Assembly: GCA_028711905.1 (NCBI GenBank)
Contig: JAQTRI010000026.1
Coordinates: 1 to 17,657, forward strand
DNA length: 17,657 bases
Direction: 5' to 3'
Source of the DNA: Candidatus Wallbacteria bacterium
Lineage (GTDB): Bacteria; Muiribacteriota; JAQTZZ01
A program made the translations under genes and the position numbers. Below are positions 15,403-17,657 of this stretch, piece by piece. The notes beneath the pieces are model-generated. The model was given only the letters and a program-made list of their open reading frames with translations. It had not been told where the DNA came from and made no database searches. Numbering within the stretch: position 1 is the first letter of the stretch; the number at the start of each line of letters is the position of its first letter.

Positions 15403-15430
15403 AAAAGGGACCCCTTGCGGGGGTCCCTTT
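15403..15430 (-). terminator. Rho-independent terminator of the secreted deiminase gene
   Basis: An 11-bp perfect inverted repeat, AAAGGGACCCC (15404-15414) and GGGGTCCCTTT (15420-15430), with a 5-base loop. On the - strand it ends in TTTTCATTTG, a short T-run after a strong GC stem. It begins 26 bases after the deiminase stop, so the deiminase is transcribed separately from the DUF3857 pair. Confidence 0.85.
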
Positions 15431-15442
15431 GAGTGAGCGAAA

Positions 15443-15458
15443 CATGGTTACATGGTTA
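15443..15458 (+). repeat. Two tandem copies of CATGGTTA over a stop codon
   Basis: The 8-base unit occurs twice in a row. The second copy ends with the TAA stop of the minus-strand deiminase (15456-15458). It is probably a chance or slippage duplication at the gene end; no function is suggested. Confidence 0.5.
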
Positions 15459-17045
15459 CTGAATAGTAGCAGAGAAGAGTTCTGCGTCAGGCGCATTGTC
15501 GGGAAGGGTTTTGTATGCGCCCTCAACATCTTCTGCGGCGAAGTAGTAGAACACCTGGGTGCCGACTTCCTGAGCCGGAATGCTGCCTGTGTAGTTTCCG
15601 TCAGTTCCTTCGAGCTGGACCTGCTGATAATTGCCGTTTCTGATTGTGGACCAGAACACGCAGACTGAGGCGTCATTAACCGGAGTGTTGCTTCTGACCT
15701 CGAGATTCAGGGGAATACTGCGCCCGCCGCGGATGGATTTGGGCTGCTTGTATGTGATCTTCATCTGTTCGGCGATCATGTCTTTGGTGATGCAGTGGAT
15801 GCAGCCACCCTGGTAAATGATTCTGGTGCAGTCGATTCCGTAGACTGTTGTTCCAGGCATACAGTCGCGGTAAACCTGGAGAGCTCGGTCATTGATCCCA
15901 TTGTTCCAGGATGTGCTGCTCATGCCCGTATATGTCGGAACCAGGGCCTTGTCGTTGATGATCAGTGAGTTGGTGTATGTAAAAGTGGATTTGCGTTCGT
16001 CAGGCATCGGGATGCGTACAACATTGAATTTCTCACCCTTGCCGTTGGTTTCCTGAGCAAGGATGCGGGCGGCATCTTCCATTCTCTGGTAATTACCTCT
16101 GTATCCCCCGTCAGGTCCGGAGTGCTGTCCCACAATGATTGTTCTGTCATCAAGAAGTTTGGCGAAAATATCGATGTGTCCGGTTCCTCCCGCCTGATCG
16201 AGGCTGTCCAGAATGATTGTTTTGTTGCAGCCGAAATAGTCGCGCATGTACTGCTTGACCTGGGAAGCGGAATATCCGCTGCCTGAAGTGGAGTCATTGC
16301 CGCTGATCAGCACATCGCCGACAATGGCCACGCCGTGACCATCGAGTATGATGTTGCCGCCTTCAGTCTCAAAACCGCTGTCATGTACCGGAAAATTGAA
16401 CCATGCACCGATGCGCTTTGGTACTGCATCATCATTCGGGCGGTTATAATAGTATTTCAGGTCGATGATTTCACGATTGCCGCTCTGGGTGTGGATCCAC
16501 CAGGGGCCGTAATCACGGACCCAGAGGGCTTCCAGAGGGGCGCTGAGCAGTTGAATGTTATCCATTTTAGCTCCTGCGCTGGAGAGTGCTGATCTGACCA
16601 TGGATTCGTTCTGGGTGATGATGAAAACCTTGTATTTGTCGGAAATGGCTTTAGCTATCTGACCCTGCAGAGTGCTGTGCGAGCTGTTGGGCCATCCCAG
16701 GAAAATGCCTTCTGTGGGATCGTATTCTGCGGGAGCCATAAAAGAGCCGGATGGTTTGCGGCTGCCTTTGGTGATGCCTTTGACTGACCTGATCTGCCGG
16801 TTGATTTCCTGTTCTTCCGGGGTCATGTAAGCCGGGAGTGAGACATCCCCGCCAGGACCCTTGGTTACACCGGTGTTTAAATTGTCCAGGAACTGCTGAA
16901 CTGCGGGATTCTGTTCAAGAAAGTCATTGATTTCCTGCGAGATGGCATCAAGTTTCTGCTGAGCCTGGCCGGATACAGGTACAAATTCGGCCATGGATGA
17001 TACTACAAGCGTACAGGCTACCAAGAGCGTGAAAAGCTTTTTCAT
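15456..17045 (-). CDS. Secreted peptidyl-arginine / agmatine deiminase family protein
   Basis: 529 aa starting with a signal peptide (MKKLFTLLVACTLVVSSMAE). A Gln/Glu-rich helical segment (25-90) precedes the deiminase fold (~103-425, PF04371 type). The catalytic set is complete: Asp178 in VRDYGPWW, His290 and Asp292 in GTGHIDIF, Asn359 in YTNSL and Cys415 in GGCIHCIT. Their spacing follows Porphyromonas peptidylarginine deiminase (PPAD; Asp130, His236, Asp238, Asn297, Cys351). Residues ~428-529 form an Ig-like beta domain, as PPAD also has after its catalytic domain. Export and the extra domain argue against cytoplasmic agmatine catabolism and for deimination of arginine in extracellular peptides. 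The PPAD substrate-carboxylate arginines are only partly kept (NRPNDD at 201-206). No type IX secretion tail was recognised. The ribosome site is weak (GGGGG, seven bases before ATG). The gene is monocistronic, with its own terminator. Confidence 0.85.
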   Translation of the reverse strand: MKKLFTLLVACTLVVSSMAEFVPVSGQAQQKLDAISQEINDFLEQNPAVQQFLDNLNTGVTKGPGGDVSLPAYMTPEEQEINRQIRSVKGITKGSRKPSGSFMAPAEYDPTEGIFLGWPNSSHSTLQGQIAKAISDKYKVFIITQNESMVRSALSSAGAKMDNIQLLSAPLEALWVRDYGPWWIHTQSGNREIIDLKYYYNRPNDDAVPKRIGAWFNFPVHDSGFETEGGNIILDGHGVAIVGDVLISGNDSTSGSGYSASQVKQYMRDYFGCNKTIILDSLDQAGGTGHIDIFAKLLDDRTIIVGQHSGPDGGYRGNYQRMEDAARILAQETNGKGEKFNVVRIPMPDERKSTFTYTNSLIINDKALVPTYTGMSSTSWNNGINDRALQVYRDCMPGTTVYGIDCTRIIYQGGCIHCITKDMIAEQMKITYKQPKSIRGGRSIPLNLEVRSNTPVNDASVCVFWSTIRNGNYQQVQLEGTDGNYTGSIPAQEVGTQVFYYFAAEDVEGAYKTLPDNAPDAELFSATIQ

Positions 17046-17083
17046 TAAAAACCCCCGTTAATGATTTGTGTTGCTTTTTTATA

Positions 17084-17089
17084 ATTATA
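17084..17089 (-). promoter_or_regulatory. -10 box of the deiminase promoter
   Basis: A perfect TATAAT on the - strand inside an A+T-rich stretch, placing transcription start near 17077 and a leader of ~32 bases before ATG 17045. No good -35 lies 16-18 bases upstream (CTTTCT at best), so an activator or an alternative sigma contact may be needed. Confidence 0.45.
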
Positions 17090-17253
17090 TCCGTCCTTGT
17101 TAAAAAAGAAAGCAGAATTTTTCGATTTGACCTAAAAGGGGCTGTTATGGTTATGGAGCAAACAGATCTTTCCGGAAGGTTAATGTTTCAGTCCTGCTGT
17201 CCGATAAGTGTATTAGTACTCAGTAATAAACTGGCATGACCGGGAGTTGCTTC

Positions 17254-17657
17254 ATGAAGAGAAATTTGATCTGGCTTCTGATGCTCGGCATCATATATCT
17301 TTTTTTTGGGTGCGGCGGCGGTGGAGGCGGAAGTACCAGCGCCATTACCGGAGGGGGAGGAACGAGCACAGGAATTCCCAGCACTCCGGCGGCACAGATT
17401 CAGTATGCTGTCGAAAAGGTTGAAAGCGGGGACTACGCATCAGCCAGGACCGCATTCGAAGCGGCAGAAAGCAGCACTTCCAGCTCGGATTCCCAGAAAA
17501 GGCAGACAGCTACAGGAGTGCTGCTTTGCGATATCAAGCTCGACAGTACTGATCTTGGAGACGATGATCTGATCAGCAGCCTTCTGCTGATTGTTAATCC
17601 AGCCAGCACCAGTTTTGCGCCAATGGCTGCAGCAACCGCTGAGGTCACAATCCCTTC
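17254..17657 (+). CDS. Gly-rich lipoprotein with TPR-like region (3' partial)
   Basis: ATG 17254 with GGGAG eight bases upstream opens a frame with no stop before the window edge (134 codons seen). The product starts MKRNLIWLLMLGIIYLFFGC, a type II signal peptide with Cys20 as the lipidation site. Two glycine-rich stretches (GGGGGG and GGGG) with Ser/Thr form a flexible tether to about residue 45. From about residue 48 the sequence QIQYAVEKVESGDYASARTA looks like one tetratricopeptide-type helix pair, followed by a Ser-rich acidic region. The Gly at -1 and Phe at -2 and -3 make the lipobox slightly unusual but acceptable. It is divergent from the deiminase and shares its 208-base upstream region. 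Likely an outer-membrane or periplasmic lipoprotein; function unknown because the rest is missing. Confidence 0.75.
   Translation, partial: MKRNLIWLLMLGIIYLFFGCGGGGGGSTSAITGGGGTSTGIPSTPAAQIQYAVEKVESGDYASARTAFEAAESSTSSSDSQKRQTATGVLLCDIKLDSTDLGDDDLISSLLLIVNPASTSFAPMAAATAEVTIP

Noticed and set aside
17127..17156. TTGACC with TTATGG 18 bases later as a lipoprotein promoter
   Set aside because: The -10 match is poor and the leader would be about 90 bases; too weak to annotate.
17306..17572. 88-codon + strand ORF in another frame of the lipoprotein
   Set aside because: The frame starting at 17254 has a signal peptide, lipobox and ribosome site; the other frame has none.
1..17657. CRISPR array, tRNA/rRNA genes, insertion sequences or attachment sites
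   Set aside because: No spaced direct repeats, RNA-gene-like sequence, transposase or integrase frames, or paired terminal repeats were seen on either strand.

Overview
The window looks like a chromosomal piece of a Gram-negative-type bacterium from a poorly sampled lineage. Secreted DUF3857/transglutaminase-like proteins, a Gly-rich lipoprotein, a secreted peptidyl-arginine/agmatine deiminase homologue and a CPxGG 'pseudopilin-like' module together recall candidate phyla such as Riflebacteria or Wallbacteria. That assignment is an impression from protein types, not a placement. No rRNA, tRNA, CRISPR array, integrase or transposase was found.

Region 1 (1-4710, + strand) is clearly A+T-rich: two 60-base lines I counted gave 37-38% G+C. 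It holds the 3' part of a large HEAT/coiled-coil/membrane protein with a pseudopilin-like outer domain, a truncated and frame-disrupted SIR2-like gene overlapping it by 8 bases, a small unknown ORF, and a GHKL (Hsp90/MutL/MORC-type) ATPase whose C-terminus looks like a PD-(D/E)xK nuclease. Region 2 (4782-6539, + strand) is G+C-richer (58% in one line counted). It carries an ABC/AAA_21-type ATPase overlapping a small TOPRIM-like gene, followed by a 25-codon remnant of a second ATPase. Regions 1 and 2 together read as a partly decayed defence island. SIR2, GHKL-nuclease and ATPase-TOPRIM proteins are all recurring anti-phage components.

Region 3 (6588-11091, + strand) holds a soluble class III nucleotidyl cyclase with an unrecognised N-terminal half, a MutS-domain-V ATPase without mismatch-recognition domains, and an MFS exporter. 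The last two have candidate promoters that place transcription start at or next to the ATG, with no usable Shine-Dalgarno, so they may be leaderless.

Region 4 (11169-17045, - strand) is an exported-protein block. A secreted deiminase has its own terminator. It is followed by a two-gene operon of DUF3857/transglutaminase paralogues; the first keeps a Cys-His-Asp triad and the second has lost it. A second terminator lies between this operon and the convergent MFS gene. Divergent from the deiminase, a lipoprotein gene begins at 17254 and runs off the right edge. No gene-free gap exceeds 300 bases.
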